This document shows, in pieces, positions 1 through 9,216 of a DNA stretch of 64,000 nucleotides (position 1 is the stretch's first letter; the number at the start of each line of letters is the position of its first letter). This DNA comes from Cryptomeria japonica (lineage: Eukaryota; Streptophyta; Pinopsida; Cupressales; Cupressaceae), in assembly GCF_030272615.1 (NCBI RefSeq), contig NC_081412.1, positions 38,262,911 through 38,326,910 on the forward strand, in the 5' to 3' direction. The translations under genes were made by a program, and so were the position numbers. Below the pieces are notes generated by a model that searched no databases, was not told where the DNA came from, and was given only the letters and a program-made list of their open reading frames with translations.

Positions 1-57
1 CCAAGAAGCTACTTGAGAACGAAGTTCTTGGGCAGGAGCATGAATCAGATTATTGTG
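1..57 (-). pseudogene. Integrase continuation after a premature stop (A)
   Basis: Directly after the TAA at 58-60 the same frame stays open to the window edge and reads residues typical of the segment after the HHCC finger of plant gypsy integrase (HNNLIHAPAQEL). The TAA is thus a single nonsense change inside the integrase, and the D-D-E core would lie to the left of the window. Confidence 0.7.
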
Positions 58-2271
58 TTATTGACATTGATGACATTTTTTAACAAATGAAAAGGAATCC
101 TTCTGCATAGTTTGCCAATAGTATCCCATACGAAGCAATTTATGAACCAAGGATTTGCCTCCAAAATGCCCCCCACAGGCACCTGAATGTGCCTCTTCAA
201 GAGCATCGGGGATTTCTGATTTGTTAAGACAACGAAGGAGAAGACCATCATAACCCCTTCGGTAAAGAACATTAGAAAGAATAATATATCTAGCAGACAA
301 CTTGCGGATTCTAGCCCTAGTGTTCCTATAAGCGGAATCCGGAAAGGTACCATCAGTCAAATATCTTACGATATGCGAGTACCATTCATCTGAGTCTATA
401 AGGTCACAACATGTTACCAGACTAGGATTGTCTACAATAGCTGGAGAAATAAGGTTGTGAATAACAAATTTAAGATCAACCACAGGGTCCTCTAAAGACA
501 CAAGAGAAGCCACACATGCCATTGCATCCGCATGTCGATTATCTTTTCGAGGAACAAGTTCCATGGTATAAGAATCAAATTTTTGTAATAAAGAGATGGC
601 AAGGTCTTTATATTGCGATAATTTGTCTTGTTTTGCTTGATATATTCCTGTTACTTGTCTTATAATCAATTGCGAATCTCCATAGATATGTATGTGTTTT
701 ATGTTCAGAGCTAAGGCTGCTTTTATTCCTCCTATAAGAGCCTCATACTCAGCAATGTTATTGGTACACAGGAAATTTAGACGATAGGATAAAGGAATAG
801 ATTTCCTTGTAGGAGAAATTAGAACAACACCTGCCCCCGATCCCATACGACACTTAGAGCCATCAAAGTATAACTCCCAAGTTTCATCTTTCTCTATAGA
901 AAGAATAAAGTCATCGGAAAATGACTCAGGGTTAGGGAAGGAGAAAGGTGAAGGGGCCTCAACTAAGTGATCGGTCAATGCTTGTCCTTTAATTGCTCTT
1001 TGTGAAACAAATTTAAGGTCAAATTCAGTTAACATCATAACCCACTTAGCTAGGCGTCCTGATAAATCAGTTTTAGAGAAAAGATGCTTCAAAGGATCAA
1101 ACTTTACCATGATGTGGACTTCTGAATTTAAAAGATAATGTCTCAATTTCTGAGTCGAAAACACCAAGGCCAAGCATTGTCTTTCTATCACAGAATAGCG
1201 AGTCTCATAATCGAGTAAGGTATGACTTATGTAATACACCGGACATTCCTTACCATCTTTATCATGTTGTGCCAACAATGCTGCGATAGCATGAGAGGAA
1301 GCAGCTGTATACAGAAGGAAAGGTTTAGAAGGTTCGGCAGGTTGAAGAATAGGAGGACTAGCCAAATACACTTTTAAATCTTCAAATGCTTGCTGACAAT
1401 CCTCATTCCATTGAAAAGTGATATCCTTTTTAAGGAGTTGAGTAAAAGGAAAGGTACGATCCGCAAGTTGAGACACGAACCTACGAATGGTTTGAATCTT
1501 TCCTTGTAAGCTTTTAAGTTGAGACACATTTCTAGGAGGTGGCATGTTGACAATAGCATCTATTTTCTTAGTGTCCACCTCAATCCCATGATGCGAAACT
1601 ATGAATCCTAATAGTTTTCCACTATCCACACCAAAAACACATTTTCGGGGATTCAAGTGCATGTGATATTTACGAATTCTTTCAAAGATTTGACGAAGGA
1701 TTTTAATATGATCCATGCGAAGAAAGGTTTTGGCTAAAATATCATCAACATAATCCTCTAAAATCTTATGCATGTAATCATGAAAGATAAGGGTCATCGC
1801 TCGTTGATAAGTTGCACCGGCATTTTTAAGTCCAAAAGGCATCATTATCCAACAAAACGTACCCCAAGGAGTGGTGAAAGCGGTTTTGAATTGATCTTGA
1901 GGGTTAATAAAAATTTGATTGTATCCTGAAAAACCATCCATGAAGGATAACAAGGCATGTCCTGTCGTAGAATCAACTATCATGTCAATGTTTGGAAGAG
2001 GAAAATCATCTTTTAAAGAAGCCTTATTTAGATCCTGAAAGTCGGTACACATTCTTATTTTGTTGTCTGGTTTAGCCACAGTGACAATATTTGAAATCCA
2101 TGGGGAATAGTCAATAGGGTGGATAAATCCAGCCTCCAATAATTTTTCAATCTCAGCCTTAACAAGCAGAGCCACCTTGGGATTCATTTTTTGAATCTTT
2201 TGTTTCACGGGCTTAGCATCAGGAACTAAGACAATATTATGAGTAACAATCTTAGGATCTATACCAGGCAT
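58..2271 (-). CDS. Gypsy pol: reverse transcriptase, RNase H, second RNase H, integrase zinc finger (A)
   Basis: A 737-codon frame starting at a methionine inside the RT N-terminal region; the true frame continues upstream and is broken near 2303. RT shows the FSGYNQI block near residue 118, MPFGLKNAGATYQ near 145 and the catalytic YVDD at 174-177. The first RNase H (about 315-430) has lost the first catalytic Asp (LYTAASS where an LYxDAS-type motif is usual), as is common in Tat elements. The second RNase H (about 465-590) keeps FDGS (D470), AEYEAL, YGDSQ (D532) and HADAMA (D582). The C-terminus carries the H-H-C-C finger of integrase ending at CHQCQ, followed by TAA. Expected to copy element RNA into DNA in cytoplasmic particles. 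Confidence 0.9.
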   Translation of the reverse strand: MPGIDPKIVTHNIVLVPDAKPVKQKIQKMNPKVALLVKAEIEKLLEAGFIHPIDYSPWISNIVTVAKPDNKIRMCTDFQDLNKASLKDDFPLPNIDMIVDSTTGHALLSFMDGFSGYNQIFINPQDQFKTAFTTPWGTFCWIMMPFGLKNAGATYQRAMTLIFHDYMHKILEDYVDDILAKTFLRMDHIKILRQIFERIRKYHMHLNPRKCVFGVDSGKLLGFIVSHHGIEVDTKKIDAIVNMPPPRNVSQLKSLQGKIQTIRRFVSQLADRTFPFTQLLKKDITFQWNEDCQQAFEDLKVYLASPPILQPAEPSKPFLLYTAASSHAIAALLAQHDKDGKECPVYYISHTLLDYETRYSVIERQCLALVFSTQKLRHYLLNSEVHIMVKFDPLKHLFSKTDLSGRLAKWVMMLTEFDLKFVSQRAIKGQALTDHLVEAPSPFSFPNPESFSDDFILSIEKDETWELYFDGSKCRMGSGAGVVLISPTRKSIPLSYRLNFLCTNNIAEYEALIGGIKAALALNIKHIHIYGDSQLIIRQVTGIYQAKQDKLSQYKDLAISLLQKFDSYTMELVPRKDNRHADAMACVASLVSLEDPVVDLKFVIHNLISPAIVDNPSLVTCCDLIDSDEWYSHIVRYLTDGTFPDSAYRNTRARIRKLSARYIILSNVLYRRGYDGLLLRCLNKSEIPDALEEAHSGACGGHFGGKSLVHKLLRMGYYWQTMQKDSFSFVKKCHQCQ

Positions 2272-2975
2272 GTCAGAGTATGTCCAAGCAAAGATCTCAG
2301 GAATTCATGCAATAAATCTTCATATTGTTTCTGCTCCTCTTCATCCAAACATTTCCCAATTTTAATAACTTTCTCTTTATTGCAAGGATCCATCTTAACA
2401 TCAGTGGTGTCACTTATGAGAAGATTACTTTGTTGAGGAGTATCCTTTAACTGAGGGAATTCTTTCACAATCTCATCATTATCAATCTCTTTTCCAAAAT
2501 AGGCTTCAGTGTTCAAACAATAAGGGAGTCCCCTATTGTGATGATAACGAGGAAGAGTGTCATAGGCTCCCAAGGACTCAGCTAAAGCATCGTCGGTAGG
2601 GAAGACATCCAAAGCACAGTCACCCGAAGGATCCCCATCAACGTACTCAGGGTGTTGCATTGATAGAGATGTAGAAATAGTATTAACACTAATGCATGGT
2701 CTTTTAGAAGCTTTAGTGCGTTTGCAGGGATTATAGCCAAGTCCAAAGGCATAATTGTGAAAATTAGTCTCTAGAGGAACTTTTATCCCTTGTTCATGAG
2801 CACCACAACCTTTTCCATGATACCCATGCTTAGTAAAAATGCGAAAACCACGACCATAACGATCAACCATTTTAGGAAGAGAAGGTGGTTTTTCATAAGA
2901 CAAAGAATCAAACTCTTCATAATTAGAGGTGTGAGGAGAAGAGGTTTGAGAAGCGGCCACAAAATTATTACTCAT
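2259..2975 (-). CDS. G-patch-like linker between protease and RT (A)
   Basis: A 238-codon frame in line with the protease ORF: the two are separated only by the TAG at 3048-3050, and the bases between are open. A glycine-rich segment (GRGFRIFTKHGYHGKG, then FGLGYNP) resembles the G-patch-like linker of plant gypsy polyproteins. The last residues are out of frame: from about 2303 the correct continuation into RT (FAWTYSDMPG) is in the next frame, consistent with loss of one base. It is not a separate gene but the middle of a broken polyprotein. Confidence 0.7.
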   Translation of the reverse strand: MSNNFVAASQTSSPHTSNYEEFDSLSYEKPPSLPKMVDRYGRGFRIFTKHGYHGKGCGAHEQGIKVPLETNFHNYAFGLGYNPCKRTKASKRPCISVNTISTSLSMQHPEYVDGDPSGDCALDVFPTDDALAESLGAYDTLPRYHHNRGLPYCLNTEAYFGKEIDNDEIVKEFPQLKDTPQQSNLLISDTTDVKMDPCNKEKVIKIGKCLDEEEQKQYEDLLHEFLRSLLGHTLTCLV

Positions 2976-3047
2976 AGGTTCAGGTAAGATTGATTGATTT
3001 TTAGCTTCTTCCTTCTTTTCAACTTTAAGCTCTCTAGAAGGAACCTT

Positions 3048-4670
3048 CTATTCACCCACAAAGGTGGGATTGAAATCAAGAGATCCCCAATCATCTTCTG
3101 CGAGAACCTTCTCAGGATCAAAATCCTTCTTATGTGTAGTTTCAAGTCGAGAAGAATCTTCTTCAGGAGCTCCAGACTCGTCCAAAGAATTTTGATCATC
3201 AGAGAGCGAGGATTCATCGACAGGTTTCTTGTTTAAAGAGTCATCACTAGACGAGGATGGCTTAGAAGAACCCCCTTTGGAAGTAGATGTTTGTAGACAA
3301 GCTTGGAAATTAGTATCACCTATCAAGGTATATGTCTTATTTTTATAGATGAATTTAACTTGTCTATGCAATGTAGAGGGGACAGCTTGCATGTTGTGAA
3401 TCCAAGGCCTCCCTAATAACAAGTTATATGTTAAATTTCCCAACATAACATGGATAGGAGTAGGCAAAGTAATAGGTCCCACTGTGAGAGGTAGGGTGAT
3501 AATACCTAATGAAGTCTTAGCCACATTGTCAAAGCCACGAATGGGATGAGAGTCAGGCTCAATAAGAGACGTATCCACATTCATCTTATGCAATAGATTA
3601 ATGCTACACACATTAAGGCCAGAGCCATTATCTACTAGTGTTCGTCTTATAGCAGTGTCTTTCATGATAACCACAATCATCAAGGGATCATATTGTTGTT
3701 GAATTTCACTAGTAGGCAACTCATCTTGGGTAAACACAATTTGAGCTTTAGGATTCATCACAGAGTTAACCAAAGATGCTATATTACTAGATGCATTCGG
3801 TGGAGGAACATCCAAATCTTTCAAGGCATCTTGTAACACTCCATGATGAGTGGAAGAAGTTTGAATCAAATCCCAAAGGGATATCTTAGCAGGGGTAGCT
3901 TTAAGTTGTTCTATGAGATCATATTCCTTACCCATAACTTGCGAGATACGGGGAGCTTGTGGAAGAATTGGTTGAGGATTAGGAAGAGAAACTAGAATAA
4001 TAGGAGGAGGATTAGGCTGCCTATTATTTCTGGTGTGATAAGTATGGGCAACCGCATGATAACTCTCTCTAGTTATTTGCTTAGCATAACTGTAAGGACT
4101 TATAGGTTTTCTTCCTTGCACGGTGATAATTGGTTTATTCGGGGTACAAAAGGAATCATGATCATACCCTCCTTGAACAGTAAGGAGAGGTGATTTAGGA
4201 ACTTGAAAGGTGGGAGAAGGATAAGAACCTTGGACTTCAAAGAGAGGCTTATTATACTCATTCAAGTTTATCATGTTAACCAATTTAGCAGTCTTGTTTT
4301 TGTTTAAAGATTTCGATAAAGCCACAAAGTCATCAAGAGCATCATCCAACAAAGCATGATCATATCGGTTAAAAGGTTTATCTTTTGATTCAAAAGGAGA
4401 CATCTCCTCATAGAGGGGATTATTGAAAACAATCATGTTACTAGATTCAGGGGAAGAGTTGATAGGAATGTATCCTTGAGAGGAATCATTCAACTTATCT
4501 TTCTCATCACACCTAAATGGCATAGTAACAAGGTTTATGAGTTTTTGGTAAAATGAAGGTTTGGCATCTTTAGGGTTTAAAAACTCATCTAAAGCTTCAT
4601 CTAATTCATCTTGGCTATACTCATAATAATCATCAAAAGCATGAACATTTTGCAAATAAAAATCTGACAT
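3048..4670 (-). CDS. Polyprotein N-terminus with retroviral-type aspartic protease (A)
   Basis: A 540-codon frame beginning MSDFYLQNVH, about 150 bases after the primer site. The first 250 residues are acidic and proline-rich without a recognisable gag domain. Residues about 265-310 (YDLIEQLKATPAKISLWDL) match the conserved segment that precedes the protease in plant gypsy elements. The protease follows at about 345-460, with active site VDNGSGLNV in the D-x-G-[SA] form usual for this group and LLGRPWIH near its end. The C-terminal tail is Ser/Asp/Glu-rich. The frame ends at TAG 3048-3050, after which the same frame stays open, so the stop is probably a mutation. Confidence 0.85.
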   Translation of the reverse strand: MSDFYLQNVHAFDDYYEYSQDELDEALDEFLNPKDAKPSFYQKLINLVTMPFRCDEKDKLNDSSQGYIPINSSPESSNMIVFNNPLYEEMSPFESKDKPFNRYDHALLDDALDDFVALSKSLNKNKTAKLVNMINLNEYNKPLFEVQGSYPSPTFQVPKSPLLTVQGGYDHDSFCTPNKPIITVQGRKPISPYSYAKQITRESYHAVAHTYHTRNNRQPNPPPIILVSLPNPQPILPQAPRISQVMGKEYDLIEQLKATPAKISLWDLIQTSSTHHGVLQDALKDLDVPPPNASSNIASLVNSVMNPKAQIVFTQDELPTSEIQQQYDPLMIVVIMKDTAIRRTLVDNGSGLNVCSINLLHKMNVDTSLIEPDSHPIRGFDNVAKTSLGIITLPLTVGPITLPTPIHVMLGNLTYNLLLGRPWIHNMQAVPSTLHRQVKFIYKNKTYTLIGDTNFQACLQTSTSKGGSSKPSSSSDDSLNKKPVDESSLSDDQNSLDESGAPEEDSSRLETTHKKDFDPEKVLAEDDWGSLDFNPTFVGE

Positions 4671-4820
4671 TTTGAAATAAAGGTTGCATAAAATTTAAAC
4701 ACACGATGCAAAGAAACACACTTTCTTTTTTTTTTTTTTCCTTTTAATGAAAATGAAATGGAAACACACTAAATCTAGATCTAGATCTAACAAATGCAAT
4801 GCAAGAGGAAGCAATGATAG

Positions 4821-4839
4821 ATTCACATCGGGTTCACCA
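4821..4839 (-). promoter_or_regulatory. Primer binding site of A
   Basis: Minus strand TGGTGAACCCGATGTGAAT, a few bases after the LTR end, differing at only a few positions from the same site in H (14316) and I (22025). It marks the minus-strand start of reverse transcription. I do not assign the tRNA. Confidence 0.75.
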
Positions 4840-5283
4840 AAATGTGTAGGGGAAAAAGCGAGACTAGGTTAACATGCCCTAATCCTACCTTTGGACACAC
4901 ATTACGGAATACGAAAGAGCCTAGAGATATCACACAATTGGCTACTTCTTTTTGTGAAAGAGAGAGCCACGGGATATCTATTAGGATTTCTATTCCGTTG
5001 TTGAAATTGGAATATCAAATGATGCAAGTTCAAACCCTAATCCCAAAATGCAAGTATGAACTAATAACAAGATTGCAGAATTGAGATTAAACAATGAACA
5101 TCTGTAAATAAAAGGATGAAATAAGAATGCAGATGTGTACCCAGAGTCAAAATCGGACTGAAAATGTTCAGGACGGGGGCGCGAGCACCACTGTCCTGAT
5201 TCTGTCCTGAAAACTGCACCGAAAACTGTTGTTTTGCACTCTGGAACACTGTCGGAAACTGTCGGAAATGTTGTCTGTCCGGA

Positions 5284-5340
5284 GGACCAGGGTGACCAGT
5301 GCCTCTGTCCCAGGGACCAGGGCACCCAGCGCCCCTGTCC
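5284..5340. repeat. Two GC-rich palindromic units in the LTR of A
   Basis: Two units with a 30-bp period, each of the pattern GGACCAGGGYGMCCAG followed by GCCYCTGTCC. The same palindromic unit occurs two or three times in the LTRs of H and I, linking the three elements. Confidence 0.75.
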
Positions 5341-5463
5341 CAGTCTTTTTCTCTGCAATTTGATGCAGAGTGCTGTCTCGACCTGTTCTCTCCGGATTTG
5401 TATCCTGCGGCGTCGTCCGAGTCCCGAAACCTGCACTGATATCTAAAAAGGGTGTATGGGCGG

Positions 5464-5472
5464 CTATATAGG
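5464..5472 (-). promoter_or_regulatory. TATA-like box in LTR of A
   Basis: Minus strand CCTATATAGCCG lies mid-LTR where the element promoter is expected. Position and sequence are the only evidence. Confidence 0.4.
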
Positions 5473-6482
5473 GTTTTGCCTTAGTCAAACCCCTGCTTCG
5501 GTGATTTCCACCTCCATGAATAGCCAAGTTGTTTTGTAAAATGTATTGGGTGTGCAGACCTAGTGTGTGTGCAAGGTCCTAAAATGCAAGAAAGAAAACT
5601 AGAGCAACCTAGAAAGTAAACCCTAATTGCTTGTAAATGACAATGTAAATGCTTTAAATCAAGATGCAAAGTGATCTAAAGCATGAATAAAGGATATATT
5701 GAAGCTTATGCAAAGACATGAAAACAACATGAAATCATACCCAACCCTCAAAGGGAGGAGTACAAGCCAATCTTCAGTCGGTAATCTCCTATTGTTCTTC
5801 AATGTCTTCCAAGCCCTAAATGGATGAATGAAATTGATGAATGCTTGATAGAGGGATGTTGAATGTTGTTGAAGTCTTCAAAGATCTTCTCTTTCGCTGC
5901 ATATCAGGTTCCTGAAAACAAAAATCGGATCCTTTCAAATGAAGAAAGAGAGCTCTTATGTAGGAAACCCTAGATCGTAATTTTGTCTTTTGGCCGACCT
6001 AGAGATTGAATATCCCACCAATTTCTTGGGGTTAAGCTTTATTTTATGATTGGATTGCGCCCCTAAAATTTTGGGAAAAATGTCCGGGACCATGTGCACT
6101 CCGGGCGCCACGGTCTCGACAACTTTTCACCAAATTTTCAGGGTCGTCGGATATGATGATTTTAGAGAGAATCCTGAAGTTACAGGTGATTTCGAGATGT
6201 TTTGACCCCCGAAATCAAGCCCCCAAGTTTGAAATAGGACTTAATTAGGGTTTTTGATTGAGTGATGTATTGGAGGAATAAAATGAAAAGGGCACGCTTT
6301 AACGAAAGGGCCCAACTTTATGATGCAGAAGACGATGAAATAGGACCTTAGACCTAATTAATTTGATTAATTAAGTGCTAAAGGAGAAATGCAATGCAAA
6401 ATGTAAAATACACTAAGGCGGGTGCTAAACTAGGTGTGAAATTGTACCACCCTAGCAAGTGCATACAATTTACGACGCTACA

Positions 6483-6727
6483 TATATATACATTAATACC
6501 CTTTTGAAAGTTACATAACATATGTGATAATAAACTATGGTTCTTTTGGACGAAATACTCAGACCAACACCCTACTACACACCAACTAGGCCCAATTAGC
6601 CCTCTTTTCCAAAGCAAGTACCCACAAATGGTACGACCACAACACCAAACCAAAAAAAGTCTTTAAAAATATTTCAAAACAATGTATTTTCCAGGTTTCA
6701 AGGCAAGACACACTCATTTGATAGGTT
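6483..6727. other. Spacer between A and the next LTR fragment
   Basis: About 245 AT-rich bases without ORF or repeat that I recognise. It is presumably the sequence into which A inserted. Confidence 0.5.
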
Positions 6728-6880
6728 TGTTAGACACAATGCACCACTGAGAGGGGGAGGGGGTGAATCAGTGGTTCTCAAAACTTTTCCCTTCGGGTCT
6801 CCTTTGTGAGCATATCGGTTTGTGAATCAATGCAATGCAGACTAACTCAAATACACACACACACAAGGAGACATCACATA
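6728..6880. repeat. Copia-type LTR end fragment left of the gap
   Basis: Starts TGTTAGACACAATGC and carries the CTGAGAGGGGGAGGGGGTGAAT block seen in the LTRs of B, C and G, so on the minus strand it is the 3' end of a copia-type LTR. Beyond this block it does not match the right LTR of B, although the sequence right of the gap does. It may therefore belong to a different family. Confidence 0.5.
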
Positions 6881-7380
6881 NNNNNNNNNNNNNNNNNNNN
6901 NNNNNNNNNNNNNNNNNNNNNNNNNNNNNNNNNNNNNNNNNNNNNNNNNNNNNNNNNNNNNNNNNNNNNNNNNNNNNNNNNNNNNNNNNNNNNNNNNNNN
7001 NNNNNNNNNNNNNNNNNNNNNNNNNNNNNNNNNNNNNNNNNNNNNNNNNNNNNNNNNNNNNNNNNNNNNNNNNNNNNNNNNNNNNNNNNNNNNNNNNNNN
7101 NNNNNNNNNNNNNNNNNNNNNNNNNNNNNNNNNNNNNNNNNNNNNNNNNNNNNNNNNNNNNNNNNNNNNNNNNNNNNNNNNNNNNNNNNNNNNNNNNNNN
7201 NNNNNNNNNNNNNNNNNNNNNNNNNNNNNNNNNNNNNNNNNNNNNNNNNNNNNNNNNNNNNNNNNNNNNNNNNNNNNNNNNNNNNNNNNNNNNNNNNNNN
7301 NNNNNNNNNNNNNNNNNNNNNNNNNNNNNNNNNNNNNNNNNNNNNNNNNNNNNNNNNNNNNNNNNNNNNNNNNNNNNNNN
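6881..7380. other. Assembly gap, 500 N
   Basis: Exactly 500 undetermined bases, probably a placeholder length. It lies inside the left LTR of B, so the left boundary of B cannot be read. Confidence 0.98.
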
Positions 7381-7729
7381 TATATTTCGCATAACAGGTC
7401 CACCTAATTACATTCTACCATTCATCTTTTTTCATTATCAAATGTCCTACAATGACCTTTTATATATAAGAGTCATTATACAATGTTGCCAAGTCGGCTT
7501 CTAAAGATTTTATAATAATAAACAAAATATATTATAACAAAAATCCTATCAGCCTCTGTGTCGGTATGCTTCCTTTCTCTGCAGTGCCAGTGGTCTAAGT
7601 GTCAGTGTAGAGTCTGATCTTGCTAGTGCCAATGTAATGCCTTGCCGATGCCATAGGATTGTAAGGTTGCCATCAATGACAAAACCTTCAATCACCTACA
7701 ATGTCTCATTGGAGTGTGCATATGCCAAC
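7381..7729 (-). repeat. 3' LTR of B, part right of the gap
   Basis: Matches the right LTR of B in order: 7381-7492 pairs with 13063-13180 and 7493-7729 with 29031-29264. It ends CCAACA on the plus strand (TGTTGG on minus), directly next to the polypurine tract. The two LTRs differ at many positions, so B is not recent. Confidence 0.8.
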
Positions 7730-7745
7730 AATCTCCCCCTTTGGC
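7730..7745 (-). promoter_or_regulatory. Polypurine tract of B
   Basis: Minus strand CCAAAAGGGGGAGAT directly before the 3' LTR start TGTTGG. It is the plus-strand primer of reverse transcription and nearly identical to that of copia C. Confidence 0.75.
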
Positions 7746-7962
7746 ATTGATGGCAACACTCGTGAGAAAATTCAAAAGTGTATCTAAAACTTGTAATCCA
7801 AAAATGTTTCCAAAAATATGTTACCAAAAATATAATAACTCCCCTTGAGTAGATAAGTCTTCTGCAGGTTATTTTCTCATACTACTACTCCCCCTTTGGC
7901 ATCAATGACATAGGTTGTCAAGGTGTCAATAGAGTTGTAGTCTCAACCTTGTAACTAGGTGG
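7746..7962. other. B: untranslated stretch between ORF2 and polypurine tract
   Basis: No ORF. It contains a second purine-rich block on the minus strand (plus strand CTCCCCCTTTGGCATC at about 7887), like an extra polypurine tract. Confidence 0.5.
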
Positions 7963-9216
7963 TTACAATTTGAAAAAATCCGCCAAAATCAAGTTTATAC
8001 TTTCCATAAACTTCTTACTATCCTTTATTGTTGTCTCTATTCTTTGAACTATACCGATGAGGTGTTGCATATGCTTTGATAGTGTTCTCTGTCCTTGTAC
8101 TAATGCCTCAGATATTTCCTTCTGCAAGGATGCTAGATAGTCTAGTCTTGGACTCAATCTTAGTCTGAGATTCTTTGCCTTATTCACTATGCTCATTTTC
8201 TTATCTATGTCAGTTGTTAAAAAGTTTGTCTTACAGATGTCTCTATACATAGTTTTGAATTCCTTCAGTGAGTTGCACAGTTCTGGTAGAAGTGTGTCAA
8301 ATTCTCGAGTACACTTCTTTATTTGATCTTCAAAGAATTTTTGCTTTTCAATTTCTAACTTATCCTTGAATGCTTCTTCCTTGATTTGCTCAACAGTCAC
8401 TGTGTTCTCAGTGATGTATTTAGCCAAAGTGTCAAGTTGGCTTAAAGAATCCTTATTGTCAATGTTGCAGTTAGGAGCTATCATTTTCAAAATTGGGATT
8501 GTGTCATCTATAGATTTATAAGCCTGTGAACTACAATTTGTTATCCTTTTGATGGAGTCCAAAAGTACTCCAGTTACATTTGTAGATTTGTAACCTTCTG
8601 AGTAGGAACCAATATTCTGAATTTCGCTAGTGGAGGAAATAACCAAGCTTGTAGTGACCTCTGGTAGGTCTGTCTGTGTTTCCATTTCTTTAAGCAATGG
8701 TTTTTGTTCTTCTCCTATTGCTGGTGGCACTGTTTCCATATGAACCTGTTCTTGTTCCGGAGCCTGTTGCTCTTTTTGTCTCTCTGTCTGTTGCTCTGCT
8801 GGAGTCTCTATCTGAGTCTCTACCTGTTGCTTTGTGTTAACATCTTCCATTTTTGCTTCAGTATTGTCAATGTTATCAGTTGTCAATGGCTCACTATCCA
8901 TATCTGTTTTGTCAGTTGTATCTTTGTCTATCATAATGTTGACCTTTTGTGTATCAACATCAACTGTGTATAGTACCTCAGGTTTAGGATTTGTATCCTC
9001 TATGTCCATACTCTCATTTTCCAATTGATCTTCAGTAGTTGTTACCGGTGATGTAATTGGAGGTGGTGGGAGTAAGTTGTCTTTTACGTTGATGCTCGGA
9101 GGTCCACCAACCTTTCCTTTTCTCTTGTCCTTTTCCTTCTGATATACATTTATTGGTTTGGGGTTTTTGTACTCTTCCTCTTTTTCCTTCTCAACAAGGA
9201 ATATATCCCATGCATT
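7963..9216 (-). CDS. B ORF2, C-terminal part: acidic region and coiled coil
   Basis: Continues in the same frame as the 629-codon part after a single TAA (9217-9219). A methionine at 9024 gives a 353-codon frame, but the 60 codons before it are also open and in frame. Residues about 1-130 after that methionine are rich in Glu, Gln, Asp and Thr; about 205-350 are predicted by eye to be helical coiled coil (heptads of Leu/Ile with Lys and Glu). No enzymatic motif. I do not recognise a family. The decayed ORF in the LTR of D ends in the same kind of acidic plus coiled-coil region. Confidence 0.6.
   Translation of the reverse strand, partial: NAWDIFLVEKEKEEEYKNPKPINVYQKEKDKRKGKVGGPPSINVKDNLLPPPPITSPVTTTEDQLENESMDIEDTNPKPEVLYTVDVDTQKVNIMIDKDTTDKTDMDSEPLTTDNIDNTEAKMEDVNTKQQVETQIETPAEQQTERQKEQQAPEQEQVHMETVPPAIGEEQKPLLKEMETQTDLPEVTTSLVISSTSEIQNIGSYSEGYKSTNVTGVLLDSIKRITNCSSQAYKSIDDTIPILKMIAPNCNIDNKDSLSQLDTLAKYITENTVTVEQIKEEAFKDKLEIEKQKFFEDQIKKCTREFDTLLPELCNSLKEFKTMYRDICKTNFLTTDIDKKMSIVNKAKNLRLRLSPRLDYLASLQKEISEALVQGQRTLSKHMQHLIGIVQRIETTIKDSKKFMESINLILADFFKL

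Larger units (their letters stand above)
1..6482 (-). mobile_element. Element A: Ty3/gypsy (Tat-like) retrotransposon, 5' LTR to start of integrase, runs off left edge
   Basis: On the minus strand the order is 5' LTR (6482-4845), primer binding site, protease ORF, G-patch-like linker, RT, RNase H, a second RNase H, and the zinc finger of integrase, cut by the window edge. The second RNase H (catalytic D, E, D, D visible) is a mark of the plant Tat lineage. The first ATG lies only about 150 bases after the primer site, so no gag domain fits; A therefore looks like a pol-only element or an internal deletion. Coding capacity is broken by one TAG, one frameshift and one TAA. Confidence 0.88.
4845..6482 (-). 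repeat. 5' LTR of A
   Basis: On the minus strand it starts TGTAGCGTCGTAAATTG (6482) and ends CCCCTACA just before the primer site, about 1.64 kb. The start resembles the LTR starts of H and I (TGTAGCRTC then TAAAATTG). No ORF of note. It holds GC-rich palindromic units (5284-5340), a TATA-like box (5464-5472) and, at about 6088-6150, a copy of the GTGCACTCC/GGCGCCACGGTC motif that recurs in H and I. The flank after it begins TATAT; the other target-site copy is outside the window. Confidence 0.75.

Noticed and set aside
2259-2271. Overlap of the linker and RT frames in A as programmed frameshifting
   Set aside because: The conserved RT sequence begins upstream of the overlap in the other frame, and no slippery heptamer is evident near 2303; a single-base loss is simpler.
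6768-7504. Open frames across the gap
   Set aside because: They consist mainly of undetermined residues from the N run.
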